NCBI GenBank assembly: GCA_015680685.1
Contig: MNCI01010832.1
Location: 198,641-262,640, forward strand
Direction of reading: 5' to 3'
Origin: Gnetum montanum
Lineage: Eukaryota; Streptophyta; Gnetopsida; Gnetales; Gnetaceae
Length of the DNA: 64,000 nucleotides
Shown here piece after piece: positions 10,161 to 20,414 of the stretch. How positions within the stretch are numbered: position 1 is the stretch's first letter; every line of letters starts with the position of its first letter. A program made the translations under genes and the position numbers. Below the pieces are notes generated by a model. It was not told the origin of the DNA and searched no databases. It worked only from the letters and a program-made list of their open reading frames with translations.

Positions 10161-13100
10161 GTTGAGCAAAAAATGGAAATCCATCGCGATCTCTCCATGC
10201 CTTTAGCTTTAGTAGGACCATATGGCAAGCTTGCAAGAGAAGTGAACCCAAACTTGATCGGCTGGGAATCAATTGCAGCTAGCACCATAGCATCCTTAGA
10301 AACATCCCTAGATTGGCCTGACCATCTAGCCTGAACCCTAGATTTAGAGGTTGGAGATGTAACTAAGGACCCTCTCGTCGAGACACCTATGACCACGTCC
10401 AAGGGGGAAGTAAAAACATTAAAAATTAGCTCCCTCCTAGATGCACAGGCACACGAAGATGTAGCCAAGATTTTGCAAGATAACATTAAATTTTTCGCAT
10501 GGTCATACAACGACATGCTAGGTTTAGATCCGAGGCTAATACAGCACAACATTGTCCTAGACTCGTGCATGAAGGCAGTCAAGTAGAAGGCTCGTATGGT
10601 TAAACCAGAAATTACACTAGCCATAAGAGATGAAATCACTAAGCTATACCACGTTGGTTTCATCCGTGTAGTTGATTACTCAAAATGGGTGTCCAATATC
10701 GTTGTGGTTTCTAAGAAAATGGGAGAATTACAAATCTGTATAGACTTCTAGGATCTGAATAAGGCAGCGATCAAAGACAATTTCCCACATTTGAGCATTG
10801 ATCAACTCATTGACACTACAGCTGGTCATGCTCTTTTATCCTTCATGGATGGTTTCTTTGGCTACAACCAAAGTTGCATTAACCCAGAGCATCAGCTAAC
10901 AACAACCTTCATGACCCCATGGAGTACCTTTTGTTACACCATGATGCCTTTTGGGCTCAAGAAGGCTGGAGCAACCTACCAGCGAGCCATGACTTACATC
11001 TTCAGCGACTACATCCTAGAAATGCTAAATGACTACGTGGATGATATAGCAGTCAAATCCAAAGAGGCTGCTGATCACCCACACGATCTAGGGGTAGTCC
11101 TTAAGTGTTTTCAAATGCATGATTTATGCCTCAATCCTAAGAAATGTGTCTTTGGGGTGAAAACTAGACGCATGTTAGGGTTTTTGGTAAAGGAGGCTGG
11201 AATACGGGTGGACCCTAACAAAGTTAAGGCCATCATCAACCTGGCACCTCCTACAAACCCTAAGGAATTGTGTGGATTGCAAGGTAGAGTACAGTTCATC
11301 TGAAGGTCTATAGCAAGGCTAACTGATAAGTTACACCCCATGCAACATCTTCTGAAGAAATGGATTAACTTAGAATGGACAACTCAATGTCAACAAGCCT
11401 TCGATGACTTGAAGAAAGAGCTTCTGCACCTCTCAACTATGCATCTGCCACAGAGGGATAAGATTTTCTTCATCTACCTTGCTAACTCTGACACATCTAT
11501 CGTAGCATTGTTATGTCAGAAACGAGATGACAGATCTGAGATACTAGTGTATTATCTGAGTCATGCATTAATAGCACATGAGGCAAAATACAATGAGGTA
11601 GAGAGGAATTGCCTTGCCTTAGTATTTGCGTTAAAAAAGTGGAGGCATTACCTATTTTGCAGTACAATTAACATCATTTGCAAAAGCAATATACTCTGGG
11701 CTATCACTAACAACCTATATGAAAGTAGCAGGATAGCCCGATGGAAAGCAATAACCATGGAGTTTGACTTACACTATGTGAGCTAGTCATCGACGAAGGG
11801 TCAAACCATAGCAACCCAACTTATAGCCTCTCTTGTCAATGACTAGGAAACCATAGATCCTGAATTCCTAGACGAGCATGTTAGCACTATCAACACCATC
11901 CCATCGCATCTAGAAGCTACTCTACACTTTGACGGTGCCTCAACCACGTGAGGAAGTAGTGCAGCTACCGTCATTATGTTCCGCTTTGGGGAAATGCACC
12001 CGTTTGCTTATCGTTTTATGTTCCCCTGCATCAAAAATGTGGCAGAGTATGAGGGGCTACTCAGAGGCCTCTCATCTACCCAAACACTACTCATACAACA
12101 CTTGGCGATTCACAGGGATTCACAACTAGTTGTGAATCAAATCATTGAGGTCTATGCTTGTAAAGCCACACACCTGCAACCCTACTGCGACCTAGCAAAG
12201 AGCCTGATCAAATAGTTTGCAACTATAGATGTGCAACATGTGCCACACAACGAGAACACTATGGCAGCAGAAGCCTTAGCCACCGTAGCACTAAATATTC
12301 CACCACGCTTGTTTGCAAGTCTACCGACTTCGATTGTTGAAGGTACTGAACCTATCACTCAGGCGGGACATGTGGCCTCTATCAGTGTTGCGGATACCCA
12401 GGAGTGGTATGCCAACATTAAAGCTTACCTACAACATGACAAACCCCTAAGTAGACTGACATCTGCCCAGAGAGATGCGATCTGTAAGCGTGCCTAGCAA
12501 TATACGCTCATGGAAGATGATGCTCTATGCAAATGTTCCTATTACAGGATATTGCTAGCATGTGTGGATGAGGAGCAGGCACAGAAGGTGGCTAATGAAG
12601 TACATGAGGGACTGTGTGGTGGACACATAGCACCTAGGGCTATGGCTATGAAAATCAGATGCCTAGGGTACTACTAGTCCCATATGGAGCACGATTGCCT
12701 GTCAAAGGTCAAGATGTGTGACACGTGCTAGAGATACGCAAATCTCATACACGTCTCACCTATGGAGCTGCACCCAACGTAGATCATGTGGCCTTTCCAG
12801 CGATGGGGGCTAAACCTCATAGGACCTATCACACCCAAGTCCTCCGCAGGGCATAGCTTCATTATTACCACCATTAAGTACTTTACTAAGTGGGTGGAAG
12901 CTATCTGCCTGAGGAAGACGACATCTCAGCAAGTTTGCCACTTCATCTTGAATAAGATTGTGATAAGGTTTGAGCTTCCGATGACTATTGTAACCAACAA
13001 TGGACCACAGTTCAATAGTATGGAAACCCAAACCTTTTGTAGTAATCTGGGCATCAAGCAATCATTCTCCTCCCTGTATTACCTATAGGTGAATGGGCAG

Positions 13101-13646
13101 GCGGAGGCTACAAATAAGTCCATCATCAACTTGCTAAAGAGGATGCGTAACAATAGCAAGAGGCGGTGGCACCAGCAAAGCCTTTATATTCTATGGGCCT
13201 ACAAGACGATGTGTAGGACTGCAATGAGTAAGACTCCTTACAGTCTTGTTTATGGATCTGAAGCTATGTTGCCTCTTGAGTTGTAGGTACCATCACTCTA
13301 GATGATCCTATTTGATGTAGTGAGCGAAGCATAGAACAATGAATCGAGAATTATCAACCTCGACTAGATAGAGGAGGAGTGTTCATAAATGCTGAGTCAC
13401 ATAGAGCATTACCAGAGCAAGCAATGACAAAAACATCATGCAAACCCACATCAACGGCCAATACAGAAGGGAGACCTCATCCTCAAGGTTGTTTGTGAAC
13501 ATGTGAGAAAATTCTCAGCCAACTGGGAAGTCCCATACATGGTCACTAAAGCCTTTGAGAACAGAGCCTTCAAGGTGGTAGACATGGATGGCAACAAGTT
13601 TGCAAATTCAGTGAATCATTCATATTGCAAGCCATACTACATTTGA
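10161..13646 (+). pseudogene. pol: pol of element 1: RT, RNase H, second RNase H, integrase
   Basis: The whole region stays in one frame with no frameshift, broken only by stops (by my count 14 TAG, 4 TGA, 1 TAA before the terminal TGA). RT occupies about 10600-11300, with MPFGLKKAGATYQR and the catalytic YVDD (11034-11045) intact. RNase H is at 11340-11786 (YYLSHAL, EVERNCLAL). The archaeal-type RNase H is at about 11925-12270 (LHFDGAS, RDSQLVVNQ). Integrase has an HHCC region (VHEGLCGGH ... CDTC, 12600-12730) and a core from 12786, but GLNLIGPI and VTNNGPQF carry Asn at two expected catalytic Asp positions; NGQAEATNK is kept. The C-terminus ends KPYYI and aligns with element 2. It would copy and integrate the element; this copy cannot. 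Confidence 0.9.
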
Positions 13647-13669
13647 AGCATGAACATTGTAAGCATCAT

Positions 13670-13965
13670 CTTCTATGATGTAAAACTGACACAACTCGTC
13701 CACTACGATGTAAAATTGGCATAGCTCATCCGCTACGACATAAAACTGGCACAACTCATCCGCTACGATGTAAAAGTTTCACATCTCGTCTGCTATGACG
13801 TAAAACTGGCACAACTCGTCTGCTATGACTAGAAACTGGCACAACATGTTTGCTATGACGTTAAATTGGCACATACAGTCTGCTGGGACCTTAAACTAGC
13901 ATAGCGGTTTGTTGGGGCCTTAAACACGCACATGGTCTACCAGGACCTTAAATTGGGTTTGTGGC
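13670..13965 (+). repeat. Tandem repeat array 3 (after integrase)
   Basis: About nine units of roughly 30 bp, such as GATGTAAAACTGGCACAACT followed by CGTCCGCTAC. The last units change to GGGACCTTAAACTAGCATAG, linking this array to array 2. Element 2 has about one and a half matching units at 20340-20385 on the minus strand, just before the junction with element 1. Confidence 0.85.
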
Positions 13966-15424
13966 ACGTCCCCAGCATGTATCTACACCAAGTACACATC
14001 AAGTGAGCGTGCATAGTGTTGACATGGGGTGGGACGTTGTAGTTCCAGAATGTAGTTCACGATGCGATGAGGACACGATTTGGAACATATGCAACGCCGT
14101 CGCTCCTGGAATTTTGCTGATCCCCCGGAGATGTCATATGACATCTCACTGATCCCTCGGACCTACTATTGCCACGAACCATTGCCCTGATGGTAGCTCC
14201 TTGGTCATTGCCTATGTTGGCACATTTTGGCCATTTCATGGAACAACAAAAGTAGAGATATTGGAAAAAGGCAATTTGTAAAAAAACTGCATAAATAACC
14301 AAACTGTTTTGAAACTATTGAAAAAATATGAATAATGCTTGGAAAATCACTGGAAAAGTCTCAAATTAAAAAAATTTGAGGTTGATGTTGTTGGTGGTTA
14401 TGAAAATGCATGGGGAAAAACTAGAGAAGAGTGCTCATCAAAATCAAATGTAGATGATGAACATGATGCTAGCAATGAAGAAGAGTGGGCAAATAGTGAA
14501 TCAAAATAAGAGAAGTGATATAGATGATGCATTGCTGATGCGGAAGTAGTGTGCTATACTGTGCAATTCATACGCTGTCACATTCTTAGTGATTCCGAAG
14601 TTATAGAGCATATTTTATTCTCACTATGATGCTTATCTACAGCATGGTTCACCCTCTCTTCATTTTCTAAGACACGGTCGTAGATCATTTCTATTTCTCA
14701 CATCTTCTGTCCGTGTCTAGAAAAGCTGTTTAAATCATCATTTCCAACGTAGTTGATGTTGTAGAACCATATGCGTGTTTGTTCATGCGAATTTCAAAGA
14801 TCTCCAAATAGGTGAAATTTGGAAATTTACAACAAAAGAAATTAGATGTAAATTAATACAATAACCCTTCATAGCTAAAATCCATGAAAGAACTAGGCGA
14901 ATCTGCCCACAAAAAGTTTCGTGAACAACCATCTTCTTCCATGCAAAATCAATCAACTGCAGCATAAGGACTGGACTCGACAGATTCAGCCTCCAAAATC
15001 AGCATAGCAGGATCACAAAAATGGACGCTTTATGTTTCAAAGTGAAAACGAGAAATCAATCAAGGAGCGGCACTAGCATGACGTTGTCTATGTACGTCGG
15101 CTGAAACGTGTAGTCGCGGTGGACCTAAAAATGCGTCGGTAGGGGATCTAGAGTGAAGGCAAGCTTGTGAAGAAGCTAAACATTCTTGGCCAAAGTCTTA
15201 AACATGTTGTACAGGGGACTCTGCAGATGTCTGCCATTGAGAACCTAGCAACGATGCCGCAGATCAGGGAAGCATTTAATGTTTTTGATGACTTGCAGCG
15301 TAGGATATTGGCCATGTCACCCAAATGGTGATCACTATGGACGTCACAAAAGTAGAGGCAGGAGCTGAGCTTTGCTTTATTGCTATTTTATTTTGTAATC
15401 GACATTTGAAGGTGTCTTCAGAGA
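13966..15424. other. Gene-poor stretch in the 3' region of element 1
   Basis: No complete gene seen. 14366-14510 translates to a short acidic Ser/Glu-rich peptide (DDEHDASNEEEW), and 15150-15320 gives a helical-looking peptide (MSAIENLATMPQIREAF). Either could be a host exon fragment like the tubulin piece that follows, but I cannot identify them. Confidence 0.35.
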
Positions 15425-15850
15425 ATGAGAGAGTGCATCAACATCCACATCGATCAGGGTGGTATCCAGGTCAGCATCCAGGTCGGAAACACTTGCTTGG
15501 AACTCTACTGCCTTGAGCATGGAATCCAACTACCGCCAACTATTCCATCCCAAGGGAAGATGCCACTAACAACTTTGCCCATGTGCCTGGACTGTATTAG
15601 AAATTTGGTTGAAAACTGCACCGGTCTTCAAGGTTTCTTGGTTTTCAACGTCGTTGGTGGAGGAACTGGATCTGGGCTTGAATCCCTTGTTGAATGTCTG
15701 TCCATGGACTACGGTGAAAAAAAAATCTAAGTTGGGATTCACCATGTTTTTAGTAGGAATTATTTCATCAAAATTTTTGAATCAATATGTGGAGGTCCCA
15801 CCATTTATGTCGGAATTGTTATTGGTTATAACTGCCATGACATAGAGTTT
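15425..15850 (+). pseudogene. Alpha-tubulin fragment with internal deletions
   Basis: Starts at a Met with MRECINIHIDQGGIQV and ELYCLEHGIQ, the plant alpha-tubulin N-terminus. It then jumps to pieces matching the later FHP...DAANNFA region, then CLDCIRNLVENCTGLQGFLV and the tubulin nucleotide-binding signature GGGTGSG near 15655-15676. A frameshift follows near 15720, after which KSKLGFT is read in another frame and similarity fades. Several dozen codons are missing at two or more places. It could not make a functional tubulin. It may be a processed copy or a piece captured by a mobile element; it ends about 260 bp before the LTR of element E. Confidence 0.85.
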
Positions 15851-16111
15851 CGTTTTAATGCATTTTGTAGGTTCAAATCCTTCAACTCATAGATGATTTG
15901 GATAGACAGAGGTTGATGGCAGGCAGGAAGCAAATCATGGGTCCCAAGCATAAGAAAGATGGACAAATATTACACACATACATATATATTTATATATCAA
16001 CCCACCCATTTATGCATCAACTCCATGGTTACTATCTCTATTACTATGATTTAAATAACAAGAAAATATTTTATGATTTAAAAAAAGAAAAGAAAGTTAT
16101 GGGATATTTGT
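15851..16111. other. Spacer with (TA)n-like tract and purine tract
   Basis: Contains a short CA/TA microsatellite (about 15973-15998). A purine tract (AAAAAAAGAAAAGAAAG, 16081-16097) lies just before the TGTAACG start of the next LTR and could be a polypurine tract, or chance. Confidence 0.4.
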
Positions 16112-17485
16112 GTAACGTCCTATATAAAGGGGACATTTGGTTATTATCCCTTTTATTCCTATGGAAGTTATAACTTCCTATGATAGTTACAACTATGATA
16201 TTTGTAGATAATTTTAATTTTCATTACCATGAAGACACTTGGCAACTGAATGGGACACTTGTCAATTAAATGGGACACTTGTCAACTGTAGCTTTTTTTT
16301 ATCTCTATGGTGGTTATAACCATCCAAAATATTTGTAACTTACCTAACTACTTATGAGACTCTATAAAAGGGCTTCAAGGGTAGGAAGGGAAGGGCATCA
16401 CTCACTCAGGGTCTTGGAGCATTTGTGAAGAAGATATTGTGAAAGATTACTTGTAAGATGACTTGTTAAAGACAACATTTCAGCCTCTTTGTCACAGTCT
16501 TGTGAGTTATGATTATTTTTTATTTTTTTAAAATTGTTTAGCTAGTGGTTTACACAGTATCATGCTTGGCAAGTAATTTTGGGATTTTTAGATTGCTCTT
16601 ATTGTTCTTGTTGCATGATAGAAACCTTGTATTAAAATTTTGCCATAGAAGAGCTTGTGTTTGAAAGCCTTAAGAGCATTTTAGTAGTAAATTTTATTAT
16701 TGTGCAATGTATAAGAACCGTTATTGAGATTGTTGTAAGAGAGCCTTTGCATGTAGTTAAGCCGTTGAATGATTCAATAGTCAAGAGGATTCAGAAAATC
16801 TTTGGTATTTTGATAGGACCAGAATAGCTTCTTTTATCTTTAAAGTGAATCTACGTGGTATTTCAATCAAAAATTGTCAAGTCTTTTGAAGGTTCTGTTG
16901 AATGCAATTGTTGACATCCATTATCTAGCCAAAATAGAGTCTCGTACATGATAGTTTACATAAAAATTTTTCGGGTAGCATAGTAGGATTGTCTTGAAGA
17001 AATTGCTTATTGAGCCTTGGAAGTTTGAACAATATGAAGTTATTGAATTTGGAATAGCTTTATTGCGAAGTGTTTACTCATATCATTTTACCTTGTTTAA
17101 ACATTTGGGAGCTTTACACAAATCTGCTTTCTTTTTCTCTTCTTTCTATTTCCATTGAATCTTGCTTTATTTCTAGTTTTCTTGTGGAACTATTTCTTTC
17201 TCTGGGAAAAATTAGAAGTAGATTCACAGAGTTGTGCTCAAATGTTTTTGCAAAACTTTATTTGTTACAAGTAGGTATCATAAGGACTGCATAGACTAGG
17301 AAATTGAATAGAATAGGAACTCTCAACAACTCACAATACTTTACAAAGTTGGTTGAATCTCTTTATGATAAGTCATTTATAGTTTTACACACAACCCAAT
17401 CGTTTCATTTTTCACAACAGCACACCACAACAGCACACACACATACTCACATTAACTACTAAGTCTATTTGGAGGTATCTAAGCC
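16112..17485 (+). repeat. LTR of element E (same family as element D)
   Basis: Begins TGTAACG. It has a TATA box (TCTATAAAAGGG, about 16361-16372) and three short direct repeats (GGGACACTTGTCAA type) at 16234-16291. The last 480 bp match, in reverse orientation, the LTR of element D at 63481-63999: shared landmarks include TTTATTGCGAAGTGTTT/TTTATTCCGAAGTGTTT and ATTTGGAGGTATCTA. In both places TTGGTGTT follows, a possible primer-site start. No gag follows here, so it is a solo or truncated copy inserted in the 3' part of element 1. Confidence 0.65.
16234..16291 (+). repeat. Three short direct repeats in the element E LTR
   Basis: Three copies of a roughly 20 bp unit, GGGACACTTGTCAATTAAAT and variants, upstream of the TATA box. 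They may be U3 enhancer-type repeats. Confidence 0.7.
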
Positions 17486-18835
17486 TTGGTGTTGCCAAAA
17501 GACCAGCAAGCACCTAAATCTTGTTCAAGGACACTCGTTGGCAGTTGCGTTCCAAACGGTCACCAACAGCCTACTGCTGGAGTTCTAGTAGTATTTGTGG
17601 CCCAGCTACAATATTGTTAGCCTCCAACTCCCTGCTAGCATTTGAGGTCAAGAAAAGTTTAGCTATATGGTAGCTGATCCCATAGCTAAACTGAGAATGC
17701 ATGCCTTAGGCAGGGATTCTAGAGCATCTGCACTTATAGCAACTCCCTACTTCTTCGATGCCAGCTCCTCCATGTTGATGCTGTCGAGGTCATTTTTGGC
17801 CTTCCTACTTTGGATACCATGCACTAGCAAAGATGTCCAAGAGCTTTAACAATGTCTGCAGTAAGCAAGGCCTTTGCCCTCCTTTTGCATCATGGTTGTT
17901 TCTTCTGTTTTGCTCTTTGTCGTGCTTACAGGGTGTAGTCGAAGGTCCATCTCGCCACGACAGCAAATGCTACAGTGTTGCGAAGTGATTGTTTGGATTA
18001 GCTTGGCTACCTTAGAGTGCACATCCTATCCTACCTTCTAAACTCCTTCCCTTTACCTTACTCCTTGCATCTGCAATTCCTATTCGCACCCCTCTTTTAC
18101 AAGATTTTTTTCAATGCCTGTTAAGCCCTCCTGTTTGCTCAACTGCAAAGTCCATGACATGCGTAACATAACTCGTCACATGGGAAGCATCTGTAGGTAG
18201 GTTAAAGCCCCATATGGATGTAACAGAACTCATACTCAGAAAGAAACACCTATCCTGCAATAAGGTTGTTCACAAATGTAAGCCATTTTGCAATCACCCT
18301 ATCCAAGTGTTTCGACGAGAGGTCAAAGGTCAGCAAAAGCAAAGATGACCATGGGAATGACTCCCCCATGAGCACTCCAACAAGGGATTCTACTAAGTTT
18401 CATCTTTATCCTTTTCTTGAGCATCCTTCCTCCCTGCTTTTCCCTTTTTCACCCGCAAAAAAACCAATGCAACACTCTCAAGCATAGCAAAGCAACGTCT
18501 TGACGATCACCGCACACCGATGTTAGCATTTTGTCTTCCATGGTTTTTCGTATTCTTTGTCAACATCTCTCGGGCCCATCCTCCAGATGTCGACAAAGAG
18601 GGGCCAATGAAACACCCTAAATTTTTAGGGTATCCTTGCTTCACCAGGTCATCGCAATCTAGGCAGCGTCATGTCACTTTAGAAAGAAATGGATGTTTTG
18701 CATTTAGGTTGTACAATTTGGCAAATTTCCTAGTTCAGTAATTCGTCTAGCTGATAGCCTACATAGAAGCAATATGGAGAGTTGTCAACGATGCTCAAAA
18801 TGCATAAAACAGTTTGGCAAGTTTTCTAGTCAAGG
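17486..18835. other. Element E leader and unassigned sequence
   Basis: The first 80 bp or so resemble the leader of element D. The rest has no recognised coding sequence or RNA gene. The 5' border of element 1's 3' LTR must lie in or near the end of this stretch, but I could not place it because the matching 5' LTR is outside the window. Confidence 0.4.
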
Positions 18836-18839
18836 AGTT

Positions 18840-19495
18840 GGCTACGCTATGCTACGCTACGCTACATAGTGTAGCAGGCTTCAGGAGACAGTTATTCAAT
18901 CATTCAACCATAAATTATTGCAAGACAGGATGCTATGCTATGCAACGTAGCACAACATAGCAACAACAAGATAGGAAGGCTCAGCCTACTTAGTGATTTA
19001 AAATGCACTTAGTCAGCACCTCTAACCTTCAAAAATAGTTGCTTCGCTGGGCTCCAAGTTCTTTAGCAATGGTTGCTTCACCAAAAAATAGCAAACTCAG
19101 CATAAAGCAGGCCATCTCGGTTGCTACGCTACGCTACGCTACGTAGTGTAGCACAGCGTAAAAACTCTACTGTAGCAACGAAAGGCATCTCAAAGGGTGG
19201 GATCAGCAAGTTTGCAAGTTTTGTAGTGCAAAAAGAAAAGTTTGTAGATTGGTGATGTTTTCGCGACTAAGGCGAGCTGTTACGCTATGCTACGCTACGT
19301 AGCGTAGCATAGTGTAGCAAGAATGCAAAAAGTAGTTGGAACACGTCAAAATTTTCTGACACATGTAGCAGGACGCAATGCAAGTTTTTGTCTTGAACTG
19401 GTGGCTACACTATGCTACGCTGCATAGCGTAGCAGAACGTAGCAAGGCACTATGCTACACCAACATGCTATGCTACAAAGCATAGCACAGTGTAG
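18840..19495. repeat. Cluster of six imperfect palindromes in the LTR
   Basis: Palindromes built from GCTACGCTACGTAGCGTAGC-like sequence at about 18840-18879, 18931-18962, 19122-19160, 19280-19320, 19404-19444 and 19465-19495, separated by unique sequence. They would form hairpins in RNA or single-stranded DNA. No target duplications or terminal repeats mark them as separate transposons. Confidence 0.75.
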
Positions 19496-19699
19496 TAAGT
19501 AGTTACGCTACATCAATGTACTTCACCTATTTGCACCATTGGCACACATCTTCAAGTCTTGATAGTGCAATTATGGCATGGCAGACTCGTAATTATAGCA
19601 TGGCAGACTTGTCCAACGGTCATGCATGTCCATGCAGCATAGACAAGTTAACACAGGCCCAGGACATGTGGCATCCAAACCGCATCTTTTGCGTGCCCT

Positions 19700-19712
19700 T
19701 CACCCTATAAAT
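19700..19712 (+). promoter_or_regulatory. LTR TATA box of element 1
   Basis: CCTATAAATACC in the 3' LTR, on the element's sense strand. Element 2's LTR has the near-identical CCTATAAATACC on the minus strand near 35110. Confidence 0.6.
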
Positions 19713-20336
19713 ACCCCAATGAGCAATGCTAAAAAAAAGGAGGGCTGGTCGGCTGGTGGGAAAATTAGTTGTCTAGCAAGAAAAAAAGTTAGCATTGTAT
19801 TCCTAAGCATTGTAAACATCTTGTTTGACACTATAAACAGTTGGGACTCTTGTTTGGCATTCTGCTATGCTCTTTCCTGCTAGCCCCCATAGCATTTTGC
19901 ATTGTTGACTCCCGAGTCCATGTTCAAGCATATAGTTGCCTTACTGTAAACGTCCTAGTTACTCTTGGGATCCTTGCACCCCTCAGTTCCATGCAACCAA
20001 TTGTATCCACCTTGACAAAGTGAAGTCACATTCTTGAAGCGGTGCATTTTTCTAACTACATTTTACTTTGTTTTCTTGCTTATCATTGCATTTTACATCA
20101 TTTTTTTCCCCTTTTATGTTTAGAGATTACTTTATGCTACAAGTCTTATTTTTCAAATTATCCATTTGCAAAAGGTTATATTAACATTGACTAAGGCCTT
20201 TTCTGATTGACTAGACCGTTCAGGGCACCTCATTTTTGTTTTATCTAGCACAGCCCTCATGCAGATCCGGGGTTAAGACTGTCATGATCGACGACCTCAT
20301 GGTGTTTTCCAACCACCAATGTTTTTTGTTGCTATA

Positions 20337-20385
20337 ATAGCGGACTTGTTGTGCCAGTTTATAGTCATAGCGAACTTGTGCTTAC
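20337..20385 (-). repeat. Remnant of post-integrase tandem repeat in element 2
   Basis: Minus-strand reading gives TATGACTATAAACTGGCACA and a second partial unit, matching array 3 of element 1. It stops at the border with element 1's LTR. Confidence 0.65.
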
Positions 20386-20414
20386 CTTGCATCATTGAGA
20401 TGTGGTGCTGCATA

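Larger units (their letters stand above)
1..20336 (+). mobile_element. Tat-like Ty3/gypsy retrotransposon (element 1), 5' LTR cut by window edge
   Basis: Parts in order: end of 5' LTR, primer-binding site, gag, aspartic protease, a 5.6 kb intron-like block holding an antisense gene, RT, RNase H, a second (archaeal-type) RNase H, integrase, tandem repeats, unrelated inserted sequence, 3' LTR. The 179 bp at 1-179 and 20158-20336 align end to end without gaps at about 78% identity by hand count, mostly transitions, which defines the LTR ends. Two RNase H domains before integrase are known from the Tat (Ogre/Retand-type) clade. Coding parts are broken by many stops, so the copy is dead. The element is longer than usual because of the antisense block and later insertions between 13970 and 18840. 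Confidence 0.85.
18836..20336 (+). repeat. 3' LTR of element 1 (left border uncertain)
   Basis: The right border at 20336 is fixed by the ungapped match of 20158-20336 with 1-179. Upstream are a TATA box CCTATAAATACC near 19702 and a cluster of imperfect palindromes (18840-19495), the same combination seen in element 2's LTR. The true left end may lie further left. The following base is element 2 sequence. Confidence 0.65.

Noticed and set aside
10115-10663. 182-residue open frame antisense to the RT start
   Set aside because: It is the shadow of the conserved pol frame on the plus strand and has no counterpart in element 2.
13670-13965. Regularly spaced repeats resembling a CRISPR array
   Set aside because: Units are contiguous and diverged with no unique spacers, lie in a plant retrotransposon, and no cas genes are present.
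16856-16875. TGGTATTTCAATC as a copia-type primer-binding site
   Set aside because: LTR homology with element D continues well past this point to about 17485, so it lies inside the LTR.
18840-19495. Palindromes as MITE or Helitron ends
   Set aside because: No target duplications, no shared terminal motif, and they recur inside an LTR in register with its structure.
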